From assembly GCA_902523535.1 (NCBI GenBank), contig CABYZQ010000007.1:1-56289 (forward strand): 56,289 nt of DNA, written 5' to 3'. A model generated the notes under the pieces. That model saw nothing but the letters and a program-made list of their open reading frames with translations, ran no database searches and was not told where the DNA came from. Numbering within the stretch: position 1 is the first letter of the stretch; every line of letters starts with the position of its first letter. Positions 35,357 to 44,352 of this stretch are shown here, one piece after another. A program made the position numbers and the translations under genes. Origin of the DNA: an uncultured Pelagibacteraceae bacterium. Lineage in GTDB: Bacteria > Pseudomonadota > Alphaproteobacteria > Pelagibacterales > AG-422-B15.

Positions 35357-36013
35357 TTAATGGCCTCTTAATTTTTCAATATTATTTGCGTATTCACCTG
35401 GACCCCCTTTGAATGTCGTGGTGCCAGCCACAATCATGTTTGCCCCAGCGTCAATGACTGATTGAATATTTTCAAAATTGATTCCCCCATCAATTTCTAA
35501 ATCAATTTCCCTACCCGATTGATCGATTTCTTTTCGAAGATTTTCAAGTTTATCAAGTGCAGTTGGAATAAATTTCTGTCCGCCAAAACCTGGATGCACA
35601 CTCATCACCAAAATAAGATCTAGTTGATCCATAAATGGTTTTACAACTTCCCATTCCGTATCAGGATTAATCGCAAGTCCCGCTTTCACATTCAAAGATT
35701 TTATTTTATCAATGCAAGCTTGCGTATCGTCATTGGCTTCAGGGTGAACGGATACAATATCAGCTCCTGCTTCAACAAACTTTTCAATATAAGGTTGTAC
35801 AGGATCGATCATTAAGTGAACATCAAAAGGCAGTGATGATTTATCTCTGATTGATTTTACAATGTCAGGTCCGATGGTTAAGTTTGGCACAAAGTGTCCA
35901 TCCATGACATCAACATGAATATAGTCAGCACCTGCTTTGGTGATGTTGACGACTTCCTCGCCCAATGATGAAAAATCAGATGCTAGTATCGAAGGTGATA
36001 TTTTAACCGACAT
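35357..36013 (-). CDS. rpe: Ribulose-phosphate 3-epimerase
   Basis: Rpe interconverts ribulose 5-phosphate and xylulose 5-phosphate in the pentose phosphate pathway. It is a TIM barrel with PSILASDFSSLGEE, HVDVMDGHFVPNLTIGP, VMSVHPGFGGQKF and the phosphate-binding EIDGGINFENI and GANMIVAGTTTF blocks. Metal-binding histidines and aspartates are in place. At 218 residues it is normal. It starts the rpe-purH pair and lies 99 bp from the divergent SDHAF4-like gene. Confidence 0.96.
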   Translation of the reverse strand: MSVKISPSILASDFSSLGEEVVNITKAGADYIHVDVMDGHFVPNLTIGPDIVKSIRDKSSLPFDVHLMIDPVQPYIEKFVEAGADIVSVHPEANDDTQACIDKIKSLNVKAGLAINPDTEWEVVKPFMDQLDLILVMSVHPGFGGQKFIPTALDKLENLRKEIDQSGREIDLEIDGGINFENIQSVIDAGANMIVAGTTTFKGGPGEYANNIEKLRGH

Positions 36014-36112
36014 GTGTAAGAAGCATTATTTCTCTGTATAACAGAAACCCCATTTGTTTCCCACTATTTTTCATGCTTTGATAACTCAAAATTTAAGATT
36101 AAATTAAGTTCT

Positions 36113-36268
36113 ATGAGCGATAAAAAAACTGAGGTTGTTGAGGATACAGAAGACAAGAAAACTGCTTCAAAACTGCCCAAAAAGAAAAAGGAAATAGGCG
36201 GCACTGATGGTCCAGAACCTACTCGCTTTGGCGATTGGGAGAAAAAAGGAATTACCTCAGATTTCTAA
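36113..36268 (+). CDS. DUF1674 / SDHAF4-like succinate dehydrogenase assembly factor
   Basis: A 51-residue open frame that is easy to miss. A lysine- and glutamate-rich N-terminus is followed by EIGGTDGPEPTRFGDWEKKG and ITSDF, the signature of DUF1674, the bacterial form of mitochondrial SDHAF4. In mitochondria SDHAF4 binds flavinated SdhA and promotes its assembly with SdhB while limiting oxidant damage. The family is common in alphaproteobacteria and the hallmark ends exactly at the C-terminus, as here. No sdh genes lie in the window. The stop is 12 bp from the cytochrome c stop on the other strand. Confidence 0.9.
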   Translation: MSDKKTEVVEDTEDKKTASKLPKKKKEIGGTDGPEPTRFGDWEKKGITSDF

Positions 36269-36280
36269 GACTGGTGTCTT

Positions 36281-36736
36281 CTATGACCCAAATCTATTTT
36301 CATAGACTTCTTTAATTTCGTTAGGCCATACTTCTTTCATATACGATACCAATTCCCAAACTTCCTCATCAGAAAGTCCTGAGTTGCCAAGCATCTTTCC
36401 CTTATAATTCGGATCAAAACTTGTGAAGCCATATTTTATGACCCTGTATAAATATTCTGGTGAATGATGCCATGTATGAGCTGTGCCATTTAACGGGGGT
36501 GCAAGTCGATGACCGTCTTCATCAAGTTGATTTTGCCACCCAACTTGACCTTGTAAATTTTTACCATGACACGACGCACAATTATTTTGATAGAGAGATA
36601 CGACAGCAGGAGATGTCTGCGCATTAACAATATCTACCCTATTTTGTGTATTATTGTTGTTGGGCATCATCATAAAATACAAGCCAATGATGATTATTCC
36701 CGTAATGAGTATGAAGAGTAAATTCCTTTTAGTCAT
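36281..36736 (-). CDS. Membrane-anchored mono-haem cytochrome c
   Basis: An N-terminal hydrophobic helix (about 5-23) would anchor the protein in the inner membrane with the rest in the periplasm. The haem attachment site is CASCH (C53, C56, H57), and the likely distal ligand is the methionine in GKMLG (M115). A YMKEVWPNEI segment closes the class I cytochrome c fold. At 151 residues it resembles small c-type cytochromes near copper or oxidase genes, but no such partner is adjacent. The redox partner is unknown. The 56 bp upstream hold nothing I can identify. Confidence 0.85.
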   Translation of the reverse strand: MTKRNLLFILITGIIIIGLYFMMMPNNNNTQNRVDIVNAQTSPAVVSLYQNNCASCHGKNLQGQVGWQNQLDEDGHRLAPPLNGTAHTWHHSPEYLYRVIKYGFTSFDPNYKGKMLGNSGLSDEEVWELVSYMKEVWPNEIKEVYENRFGS

Positions 36737-36792
36737 TTATTATTAATTAATTTGTTTAAACCCAACATCAAGACATTTTTATAAGGGCTACA

Positions 36793-37209
36793 TTAAAGTT
36801 GCTGATCAAATGTTGACGGCTTCCAGTCTTTGGGAGCGAGTTCTAAATCTTCAAATTGGAAAGCAGGTGCTACTGTGCAACCAATTAAGCTATAAGAACC
36901 AGTAGACTTTAAGGCAAACCAAGTACCTTTTTCAACAGTATACATAAAATTATTATTGGACCCTATTTCATCAATCTGAAATTCTACCCCATCTCTTGAG
37001 GTGTATACGTTAAGGGGACTACCAGAGTAAAAGTGTAACGTTTCTGTTTTGGTTATTCTGTGCCAATGAGAGTTTTCATGTTCTTCTAATAAAAAATATA
37101 TATGAGTGACATCATCATTTCTAAAAATCTCGACATAATGTCCACCCTCAGGATGAGGTTCCATTTTATGTTCTTTTATTAAACTCTTAATAAGATCTTT
37201 ATCACTCAT
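36793..37209 (-). CDS. Cupin family protein (DUF985)
   Basis: A 138-residue single-domain cupin of the DUF985 family. MEPHPEGGHYVEIFR is the family opening, followed by THIYFLLEEHENSHWHRITKTETLHFYSG, which holds the histidine and glutamate ligands of the usual cupin metal site, and by VEKGTWFALKS and SLIGCTVAPAFQFEDLEL. The ATG at 37209 is preferred over a TTG at 37218. Function of this family is not established; sugar or small-molecule binding has been proposed. It stands between a cytochrome c gene and a broken gene. Confidence 0.87.
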   Translation of the reverse strand: MSDKDLIKSLIKEHKMEPHPEGGHYVEIFRNDDVTHIYFLLEEHENSHWHRITKTETLHFYSGSPLNVYTSRDGVEFQIDEIGSNNNFMYTVEKGTWFALKSTGSYSLIGCTVAPAFQFEDLELAPKDWKPSTFDQQL

Positions 37210-37238
37210 GATGAGCAAGCTTACACAAGAGATATAAT

Positions 37239-37820
37239 TTATCCAACTATCTTTTCGGCACTTATCTCAAACATTTTTTCACATTCTCCAAGGCCAACAA
37301 AAATTGAGTCCGTAAATGGAATATTCCCTGAATGGTAAGTTCGCGTAAAATATCCTGAGTAATAATTCAATATGATCTGCCCGTAGTGGTCAGAGCAGAC
37401 TGAATATATTTGTTGATCATTATCACCAACTGTTTCACATTGCGCATTAAATATTTGATCCTCAACACCAGAATCCCAACCTTATCTAATGCCAGATATT
37501 GTATGAATGGTCTCACTCTCAGTATCCACTTCTATGACGAACGTTTCGTTTTCAAATTCATACCCTTGAACATTGCCATCCATAAGTCCTCCAAGGCCGA
37601 CCACATTGGTATCAGTACATTCATACCGAATGGTTTTGGCCTCAACATTAAGGGAGAAAAACATGAGTCCAATCAGACCAGAGGCTATAACAAAGCTCGA
37701 TAAAAGTTTGGGTGTTCTAGAAAGTTTTGGCTTTGTTTTTGAAGGATTAATCACCAAGGTCGAGTCCGCTAGATAGGATTTTCGACTTATGTACTGTGGT
37801 TTAAAATTAGACTTCGTCAT
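37239..37820 (-). pseudogene. Secreted hypothetical protein gene interrupted by one in-frame TAA
   Basis: From the ATG at 37820 the frame encodes a 40-residue polar N-terminus, a hydrophobic signal-like stretch (LSSFVIASGLIGLMFF, about 41-56, with VEA as a possible cleavage site) and a secreted part beginning KTIRYECTD. A TAA at 37482-37484 ends it after 112 codons. The same frame then stays open for another 80 codons to a TAA at 37239-37241. That second part has protein-like composition with several cysteines (for example NAQCET, YSVCSDHYG, GLGECEKMF). I read this as one gene of about 193 codons with a nonsense change, a recoding event or a base error. The product family is not recognised. 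Confidence 0.6.
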
Positions 37821-37902
37821 GTTAAGTCAAAGAATGTCTCAAAATCAAGTCTGAAGTTGGTTAAAAATATGTTTAAAAAAAGATTTAATGAATTTAGTTA
37901 AA

Positions 37903-39843
37903 TTACTTGTTCATTCGATTGTCGATTAGATCATCGACTACTGCTGGTTCGGCTAGAGTAGATGTATCGCCAAGATTGCTATATTCATTTTCAGCAATCT
38001 TTCTTAAAATTCTTCGCATGATTTTACCAGACCGTGTTTTTGGAAGACCGGGTGCCCATTGAATAAGATCAGGTGATGCAATAGGTCCGATTTCTTTTCG
38101 AACCCAAGCAACTAATTCTTTATATAATTCATCAGATGTTGCTTCACCCGCGTTTAAGGTTACGTAAGCATAAATTCCCTGACCTTTAATGTCATGAGGA
38201 TAACCAACAACCGCTGCCTCACTGACTTTTGGATGCGCAACCAAAGCGGATTCAACTTCGGCCGTCCCCATGCGGTGACCGGAGACATTAATCACATCGT
38301 CAACACGTCCGGTGATCCAATAGTAACCATCTTCATCACGCTTGCACCCATCACCGGTGAAATACTTTCCATCAAATTGTGAAAAATAAGTTTCAATAAA
38401 TCTCTTGTGATCGCCGTATACGGTTCTCATTTGTCCCGGCCATGAATCTGCAAGACACAATGATCCTTCACAAGCGCCTTCTAATATATTTCCTTCAGCA
38501 TCCATGATCTCAGGCTGGATACCAAAGAAAGGCTTTGTTGCTGACCCTGGTTTTTGAGCAATAGCGCCAGGAAGAGGTGAAATTAAGATGCCTCCCGTTT
38601 CTGTTTGCCACCATGTATCGACGATGGGACATTTTTTTTCACCAACGACATTATAATACCACATCCAAGCCTCAGGATTGATCGGCTCACCCACAGTGCC
38701 AAGTAATTTAAGAGAAGACCTACTTGTTTTTGTTACCGGCCCTTCGCCTTCACGCATAAGTGCACGAATAGCCGTTGGTGCTGTGTAGAAAATATTTACT
38801 TTGTGTTTATCAACCACCTCCCAAAATCTAGATGCACTTGGATAATTAGGGACCCCTTCAAACATTACGGTAATTGCGCCATTTGCGAGCGGTCCATATA
38901 CAATGTAACTATGTCCTGTGACCCAACCAACATCAGCCGTGCACCAATAAACATCACCTGGTTTGTAATCAAATACATATTGATGTGTCATGGACGCATA
39001 TACCATGTAACCACCAGTGGTATGCATCACGCCTTTTGGTTTTCCTGTAGAGCCTGATGTATAAAGAATAAATAATGGATCTTCCGCACTCATTTCTTCT
39101 GGTGGGCAGTCATCTGATGCGTCGCTTAATAGTTCATGATACCAAACATCACGGTCATCATGCCAATCGATTGCACCACCTGTTCTTTTGACAACAATAC
39201 AATGTCTCACACCACCTGAGATGTTGATGGCATCGTCTGTATTCTTTTTTAATGGAATTGGTTTGCCGCCTCTTAATCCTTCATCAGCTGTTATCACAAT
39301 ATCTGATTTACAATCACTGATGCGTCCTGCAAGTGAGTCAGGAGAAAAGCCACCAAAGACAACTGAGTGAATAGCACCAATGCGTGTGCAGGCAAGCATT
39401 GCATAAGCCGCTTCAGGAATCATTGGCATATAGATCGTTACGCGGTCACCTTTTTTTACACCAAGGGATTTCATGCCATTAGATAATTTTGAAACTTCTT
39501 TATGAAGTTCATTATAAGTAATGTGTTTTGAATCTTTTGGATCATCGCCTTCCCAAATGATAGCTGTCTGATCCCCTTTATCTTTTAAATGTCGATCGAT
39601 GCAATTGGCGGACGCATTAAGCGCACCATCTTCGTACCATTTGATTGAAAAATTATCTTTGTTGAATGATACATCTTTCACTTTTGTATACGGCTTCATC
39701 CATTCGATGCGTTTGCCGTGTTCGTTCCAAAAATCTTCATTGTTGTTGAATGATGTTTCATACCACTCATTATATTTATCTTGATTAATCTGCGCGTTGG
39801 CAGACCAATCGGCACTGACATCAAATTTTTCATTGTCGCTCAT
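37903..39843 (-). CDS. acs: Acetyl-CoA synthetase
   Basis: Acs activates acetate through acetyl-AMP to acetyl-CoA. The AMP-forming motif [14 protein letters not shown] (near 262), [28 protein letters not shown] and the C-terminal [11 protein letters not shown] are all present; the lysine of RSGK is the acetylation site in characterised enzymes. At 646 residues it is full length. It follows the EVE-domain gene by 12 bp in the tsaD-gpsA-EVE-acs run typical of alphaproteobacteria. It would allow use of acetate or overflow products. Confidence 0.97.
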   Translation of the reverse strand: MSDNEKFDVSADWSANAQINQDKYNEWYETSFNNNEDFWNEHGKRIEWMKPYTKVKDVSFNKDNFSIKWYEDGALNASANCIDRHLKDKGDQTAIIWEGDDPKDSKHITYNELHKEVSKLSNGMKSLGVKKGDRVTIYMPMIPEAAYAMLACTRIGAIHSVVFGGFSPDSLAGRISDCKSDIVITADEGLRGGKPIPLKKNTDDAINISGGVRHCIVVKRTGGAIDWHDDRDVWYHELLSDASDDCPPEEMSAEDPLFILYTSGSTGKPKGVMHTTGGYMVYASMTHQYVFDYKPGDVYWCTADVGWVTGHSYIVYGPLANGAITVMFEGVPNYPSASRFWEVVDKHKVNIFYTAPTAIRALMREGEGPVTKTSRSSLKLLGTVGEPINPEAWMWYYNVVGEKKCPIVDTWWQTETGGILISPLPGAIAQKPGSATKPFFGIQPEIMDAEGNILEGACEGSLCLADSWPGQMRTVYGDHKRFIETYFSQFDGKYFTGDGCKRDEDGYYWITGRVDDVINVSGHRMGTAEVESALVAHPKVSEAAVVGYPHDIKGQGIYAYVTLNAGEATSDELYKELVAWVRKEIGPIASPDLIQWAPGLPKTRSGKIMRRILRKIAENEYSNLGDTSTLAEPAVVDDLIDNRMNK

Positions 39844-39855
39844 AGACCGAATATC

Positions 39856-40272
39856 TTATTTGATACCACCTAGATTGCAAATAATAGTCCAGGACTTTTT
39901 GTCGATGGGCATTACTGATAATCGAGACTGTTTGACTAATGCGAGGTGATTAAGCCTTTTGTCACTTTTTATTTGATCGAGATTCACTCTTTTTTTTACG
40001 GGTTTCACTGCACTTACGCGAACCATACCAAAACGTTCAGACTTATCGGTTGGATCAGGGTGATACTCTTTAACAACTTTAACAATGCCCACAACATCAC
40101 GCTCTTTTACTGAATGATAAAAAAAACATAGGTCGCCTTTTTTCATTTTTTTCATGTTGTTGGATGCTTGATAATTTCTTACACCATCCCAGCCTTCACC
40201 TTTGGCGCCAGCTTTGACTTGCTGTTCCCAGGACCATGTTTCAGGCTCAGATTTCATTAACCAATATTGCAT
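39856..40272 (-). CDS. EVE domain-containing protein
   Basis: A 138-residue stand-alone EVE domain, related to PUA and to human THYN1. The opening YWLMKSEPETWSWEQQV, then WDGVRNYQASNNMKKMKKGDLCFFYHS and VGIVKVVKEYHPDPT, are signature blocks. EVE domains bind modified bases in DNA or RNA. This gpsA-linked version is very conserved in alphaproteobacteria, but its target is not established. It starts 1 bp after the gpsA stop. The small YciI-type gene often found between gpsA and EVE genes in relatives is missing here. Confidence 0.92.
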   Translation of the reverse strand: MQYWLMKSEPETWSWEQQVKAGAKGEGWDGVRNYQASNNMKKMKKGDLCFFYHSVKERDVVGIVKVVKEYHPDPTDKSERFGMVRVSAVKPVKKRVNLDQIKSDKRLNHLALVKQSRLSVMPIDKKSWTIICNLGGIK

Positions 40273-40273
40273 A

Positions 40274-41272
40274 TTATTCTTTCGTTATGGGTCTATTTAA
40301 AAGTTCTTGAATAGCAAGATCAATATTTTTTTTTCGGTACAAAACTCTATAGACAGCTTCATTAATTGGTAAATCTAATTTTTCTCTATTCGCAAGTTTT
40401 TTTAATGCTCGAACAGTAAACACACCTTCAGCAATTGAAAATTTTTTTTGAATAATTTCATTTAGTGTTTTTCCTTTTGCTAAATCAATTCCAAGAGAAA
40501 AGTTTCTGGATTCTTTAGAAGAACATGTAAGAAATAAATCGCCCATACCTGAAAGACCAGCAAGCGTACTTTTTTTTGCATTCATCGATTTTGCAACAGT
40601 CGTAATTTCTGCAAAGCTTCTTGAAATGATTGAGGCGACTGCATTCTCGCCGTATTTTTTTCCAACGACAATACCACTCGCTATGGCGTATATATTTTTT
40701 AGTGCACCTGCAATTTGTGATCCAATAATATCATTGGATAAATAAGGTCTCAGCGTTGGTGACTTAATAAGGGCTGCAATTTTTTTTGATACTTCTTCGT
40801 GCTTGGACGCAACAGTAGTTGCAGCGGGTAATCCCTTTGCAATTTCTGCAGCAAAGTTCGGTCCAGAGATAATGGCAATTTTATTTTTTGGAAACATTGA
40901 AGATACAATTTGGCTTGGCAATTTTAAGCTGTTCATTTCAAGTCCTTTTGAACAACAAACAAAAATTGTTTTTTCATCTAAAGAATTTTTTAATTTGTTT
41001 AAAACTCCAGAGAGATATTGAACGGGAATCACTAAAAATAATATCTCACATTCAAAAACATTATTGATTTCAGTCGTACAATTTATTTTTTTGCTTAATT
41101 TAATTTTTGGAAGAAATCTCTTATTTTCTCTATGCTTTTCAATGTTTTCACAGACACTTTTTTCTTTGGCCCAGAGTCCTACATTTTGTTTTTGAGCCAA
41201 TATATTTGCAAGCGCTGTACCCCAGGCACCAGCTCCGATGACACCAATTTTAAATTCTTTTTTATTCGCCAA
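40274..41272 (-). CDS. gpsA: Glycerol-3-phosphate dehydrogenase [NAD(P)+]
   Basis: GpsA reduces dihydroxyacetone phosphate to sn-glycerol 3-phosphate for phospholipid synthesis. The N-terminal GVIGAGAWGTALA (10-22), the catalytic-lysine region (GALKNIYAIASGI) and GLSGMGDLFLTCSSKESRN are conserved. Length is 332 residues. The start fits a TTG at 41272 within the end of tsaD (11 bp overlap), preceded by AAAGGA about 10 nt away; no in-frame ATG exists before the nucleotide-binding loop. tsaD-gpsA coupling is common in this class. Confidence 0.95.
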   Translation of the reverse strand: MANKKEFKIGVIGAGAWGTALANILAQKQNVGLWAKEKSVCENIEKHRENKRFLPKIKLSKKINCTTEINNVFECEILFLVIPVQYLSGVLNKLKNSLDEKTIFVCCSKGLEMNSLKLPSQIVSSMFPKNKIAIISGPNFAAEIAKGLPAATTVASKHEEVSKKIAALIKSPTLRPYLSNDIIGSQIAGALKNIYAIASGIVVGKKYGENAVASIISRSFAEITTVAKSMNAKKSTLAGLSGMGDLFLTCSSKESRNFSLGIDLAKGKTLNEIIQKKFSIAEGVFTVRALKKLANREKLDLPINEAVYRVLYRKKNIDLAIQELLNRPITKE

Positions 41273-42344
41273 CGATTCTTTTTCCTTTCATGAATAAAGC
41301 ATCTTTATCAAGTGGCCATCTTGGTCTTGGTTTGAAATCAAGTTTGTCAAACATGTTTCGCTCAAATCTCTCTATTCCTGCAAGTGCGATCATCGCTCCA
41401 TTATCAGTACAATATTTTATGGACGGAAAAAGAAATTCACATTGATGAGTTGACTCTAATTTTGTAAGTGCGCCGCGAAGACTTTTGTTGGCTGCTACAC
41501 CTCCAGCAACTACGATTTTTGTAGTGTCTTTAGATTTATTAATTCTTTGAAAATGCTCAATGGCATACTGAGCTTTGGTAGATAAAATTTTATTAATGGT
41601 TTTTTGGAAAGAGGCCGACATATCCTTTTTAAACTTTTCTGTACATTTATTTTTTGCCACAACATTTGCAACTGCTGATTTGAGACCAGCAAATGAGAAG
41701 TGGCAATTCTTTTCATTGATGAGGGGTAAGGGTAACTTGTATTTATTTTCATCTCCTTCTTTGGCATATTTTTCGATTTCAGGTCCACCTGGATATGCCA
41801 TTTTTAAAAGACGCGCAGTTTTATCAAATGCTTCACCTAAAGCATCGTCAATGGTTGTGCCGATGCGTTTATAGCTATTAAATTTTTTGATTATTGTAAA
41901 TTCAGTATGCCCGCCAGATACTAATAATAAGAGATATGGAAATTCAATCTTTTGTTCGAGCTTAATAGACAGGGCATGGCCTTCTAAATGATTGACAGCG
42001 ATAAACGGTTTTTTAAGGGATGAAGCTAGAGTCTTTCCAGCAACGACACCGACCAATAACCCGCCTAGTAAACCAGGACCTGCTGTTGAGGCGATCGCAT
42101 GAATGCTCCGGAATGTAATTTTGGCCTTATCCAGAGCCATTTGAATTAATTTATGAATAACGTCTGAATGGGCTCTTGCGGCGAGCTCTGGGACAACCCC
42201 TCCATAATCTTTATGAACATCGAGCTGCGACTTCACAATGTTCGAAAGGACTTTTATCTTTTGCCCAGTCTTTTCGACAACTGAAACTGATGTTTCATCA
42301 CAGCTAGACTCAATCCCTAAGACGCGTATTATTTTTTTTGTCAT
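41262..42344 (-). CDS. tsaD: tRNA threonylcarbamoyladenosine synthase TsaD
   Basis: TsaD transfers threonylcarbamoyl to A37 of ANN-decoding tRNAs. The metal-binding H119 and H123 in NHLEGHALS, LGIESSCDETSVSVV at the N-terminus, LLLVSGGHTEF and VVAGGVAANKSLR are all conserved, and the C-terminal CTDNGAMIALAG is present. At 360 residues it is normal. It is read leftward and diverges from hemC across 44 bp; this tsaD-hemC divergence is a standard alphaproteobacterial arrangement. Confidence 0.97.
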   Translation of the reverse strand: MTKKIIRVLGIESSCDETSVSVVEKTGQKIKVLSNIVKSQLDVHKDYGGVVPELAARAHSDVIHKLIQMALDKAKITFRSIHAIASTAGPGLLGGLLVGVVAGKTLASSLKKPFIAVNHLEGHALSIKLEQKIEFPYLLLLVSGGHTEFTIIKKFNSYKRIGTTIDDALGEAFDKTARLLKMAYPGGPEIEKYAKEGDENKYKLPLPLINEKNCHFSFAGLKSAVANVVAKNKCTEKFKKDMSASFQKTINKILSTKAQYAIEHFQRINKSKDTTKIVVAGGVAANKSLRGALTKLESTHQCEFLFPSIKYCTDNGAMIALAGIERFERNMFDKLDFKPRPRWPLDKDALFMKGKRIVGE

Positions 42345-42388
42345 ACGATTTAATAATGTATCATATATACATTTACGAATAATTATTT

Positions 42389-43357
42389 ATGTCAACTTTA
42401 AACAAAATCTCAGTTGGAATTAGAGACAGTAAGCTATCAAAGGCGCAAACTGACATCTTGCTTAATCAATTAATAAGTGTTTCTGATAATATGAGTAATG
42501 AGGCATTTGATATTAAAACCATAAAAACCAAAGGAGACATTCATAATGTTCAGCGGCTCGATCAAATTGGTGGCAAAGGTCTGTTTATAAAGGAAATTGA
42601 GCAACATATAATTAATGGCCAGGTCGATGTTGGAATCCATTCTATGAAAGATGTCCCAGCAGAAGAAAGCTCTGATGAGCTTGATATCATTTGTTGGCTC
42701 AAGAGGGAAAATCCAGGTGAAGCTTTACTGACAAATTCAGGTCACAAATTTTTTGATTTACCACCTGGATCAGTCATTGGCACAAGCTCAATTAGAAGAC
42801 GAGCTCAAATTCTTAACATGAGAAAAGATCTCAGGATAAAATTGCTCAGAGGCAATGTAGATACTCGTATTAAAAAGCTTAGGGAAAATAATTATGACGC
42901 TATCATCCTTAGTCTTGCGGGCCTCAAACGGCTAGGATTACTCGATCACGTAACTGAAGAGCTTGATAAAGAACAATTTCTTCCCGCAGGTTGTCAAGGG
43001 ACCGTGGGAGTGCAGTCAAAGCGGGGCAGTAAGTTAAAAGAAGTATTTGTAAGGATAAATCATTACGAAACAGAAATTGAGTCACTGACTGAAAGACAAG
43101 TATTAAAAAATATTAATGCTAACTGTAACAGTCCCATCTCTGTTTACGCAAAAATTTCGGATAATATGATTTTAGTGAAATGTGATATTTTTGATCATGA
43201 TGGCACTAAATTATTTTCAAGAAAAATTTCTGATGAAAAAGATAATTATGCAATAATAGCTAACACACTTGCTGAAACAATTTTAAATGATATTGGTCAA
43301 GAAAAAATAAATAAACTTAATGAATTAAATGATTTTGATTACTCGCCCTCAACTTGA
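42389..43357 (+). CDS. hemC: Hydroxymethylbilane synthase (porphobilinogen deaminase)
   Basis: HemC joins four porphobilinogens on a dipyrromethane cofactor. KTKGD, GGKGLFIKEIE, VDVGIHSMKDVP, GTSSIRRRAQI and LRGNVDTRIKKL are present, and the cofactor-binding cysteine lies in NANCNSPISVYA near residue 247. The sequence around this cysteine differs from the usual GGC but keeps the position. Length is 322 residues. Its 3' end overlaps hemD by 29 bp in another frame. Together with hemE, hemH and hemJ in the same window it covers a large part of haem synthesis. Confidence 0.95.
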   Translation: MSTLNKISVGIRDSKLSKAQTDILLNQLISVSDNMSNEAFDIKTIKTKGDIHNVQRLDQIGGKGLFIKEIEQHIINGQVDVGIHSMKDVPAEESSDELDIICWLKRENPGEALLTNSGHKFFDLPPGSVIGTSSIRRRAQILNMRKDLRIKLLRGNVDTRIKKLRENNYDAIILSLAGLKRLGLLDHVTEELDKEQFLPAGCQGTVGVQSKRGSKLKEVFVRINHYETEIESLTERQVLKNINANCNSPISVYAKISDNMILVKCDIFDHDGTKLFSRKISDEKDNYAIIANTLAETILNDIGQEKINKLNELNDFDYSPST

Positions 43358-44060
43358 AGCAGAAGAACTTAAGGCAAAACTTTTAGATAATAAAATTGAT
43401 GTGCATTGTGACTCCTTAATCTTTTTTCGTCATGATGATGCATGGGCTGATCACCAAAATATGTTGGATGTAAATTCTGTTTGTTTGTTCACAAGTATTC
43501 AAGCAGCTTTGTCGATTGAGAAGAAATATTCACTTAATGATTATTTAGAGAATGTGAGGGTTGTTTGCGTGGGTGAAAGAGTTTCAAATTATTTAAAAAG
43601 TAAATCTGTTAGTAATATTATAAATGTATTTCGAGACAGCGATCAATTAATAGCGGAGTTCGATTTTAATAATTTTAGACAAAACTCGCTAATTTATTTT
43701 TGTGGCAACAATTATAACTTTGACTTAGTTGAACGAATAAAATTAGCAAATATTAAATGTAAACCAATAGTGGTTTATTCTGTCAATACTGTTGAAGAAT
43801 TAAGTATAGAAACACAGGAGATGATAGAAAAAAATAATATACATTCTGTTGCTCTCTATTCTCAGTTCAGTGCAAAAATTTTTATGGATTTGCTTCAAAA
43901 AGCAAATCTTTCAGACTCATTTCGGAATAGGAAAATATTTTGTTTGAGTAAAAATATCGCAATGAATGTAAAGTCTAGAAACTTTAAAAACATCATAATC
44001 TCTCCGTCACCGAATGAAGTATCCATGATTAATGTGATAAAAAAATCACTTTTAGTATAA
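43329..44060 (+). CDS. hemD: Uroporphyrinogen III synthase
   Basis: HemD closes hydroxymethylbilane to uroporphyrinogen III. The family is poorly conserved. The call rests on the opening ILITRPQLEAEELKAKL, on VCLFTSIQAALSI and VVCVGERVSNYL in the first domain, on VALYSQFSAKIFMDLL in the second, on the length of 243 residues, and on its place directly after hemC. The ATG at 43329 overlaps the last nine codons of hemC. Both proteins end naturally, so the overlap is real coupling and not a frameshift. Confidence 0.88.
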   Translation: MILITRPQLEAEELKAKLLDNKIDVHCDSLIFFRHDDAWADHQNMLDVNSVCLFTSIQAALSIEKKYSLNDYLENVRVVCVGERVSNYLKSKSVSNIINVFRDSDQLIAEFDFNNFRQNSLIYFCGNNYNFDLVERIKLANIKCKPIVVYSVNTVEELSIETQEMIEKNNIHSVALYSQFSAKIFMDLLQKANLSDSFRNRKIFCLSKNIAMNVKSRNFKNIIISPSPNEVSMINVIKKSLLV

Positions 44061-44352
44061 TAATTAAGTATTAAATCTCTATTATAGGCTCATCGATACA
44101 AATTAACTAAAAAACCCCCATTTACTGGGAATTCGTGAGTAATAAAATACAAAATTAAAATTAAAATAATAACTTTAAGACCTTGACTAATTTGTAGATT
44201 CTTGTTGAATACTCTAAATTATTAAGATTAAAGAATTCTATTATTAATGATAAATTTTTAATAGTCTTAATAATAATACGTTTTTTACGTTACGCTTATT
44301 TTAAAGATTAACGTATATTAAAAATGAACTATTTAAACAGGGGGAAATGTTC
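44061..44352 (+). promoter_or_regulatory. A+T-rich leader region of the DUF1302 gene
   Basis: This 292 bp gap is one of the two longest in the window. It holds no plausible open frame. It contains short A/T runs, two related ACGTT motifs near 44278-44290 and a strong ribosome site (GGGGGA ending at 44345) 7 nt before the ATG at 44353. No clear -35/-10 pair, hairpin or riboswitch was recognised. A long leader before a large outer-membrane protein gene suggests the promoter, and perhaps regulation, lies here. Confidence 0.45.

Noticed and set aside
35356-35400. Possible purine-responsive riboswitch before purH
   Set aside because: There is no room: rpe ends 1 bp before the purH start and no aptamer-like fold was visible.
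41510-41788. 92-codon frame inside tsaD on the same strand
   Set aside because: tsaD itself is complete and conserved through this stretch; the frame is a shadow.
43329-43357. Possible frameshift between hemC and hemD because of a 29 bp overlap
   Set aside because: Both proteins have complete family-like ends and separate starts, so this is a normal overlapping pair.
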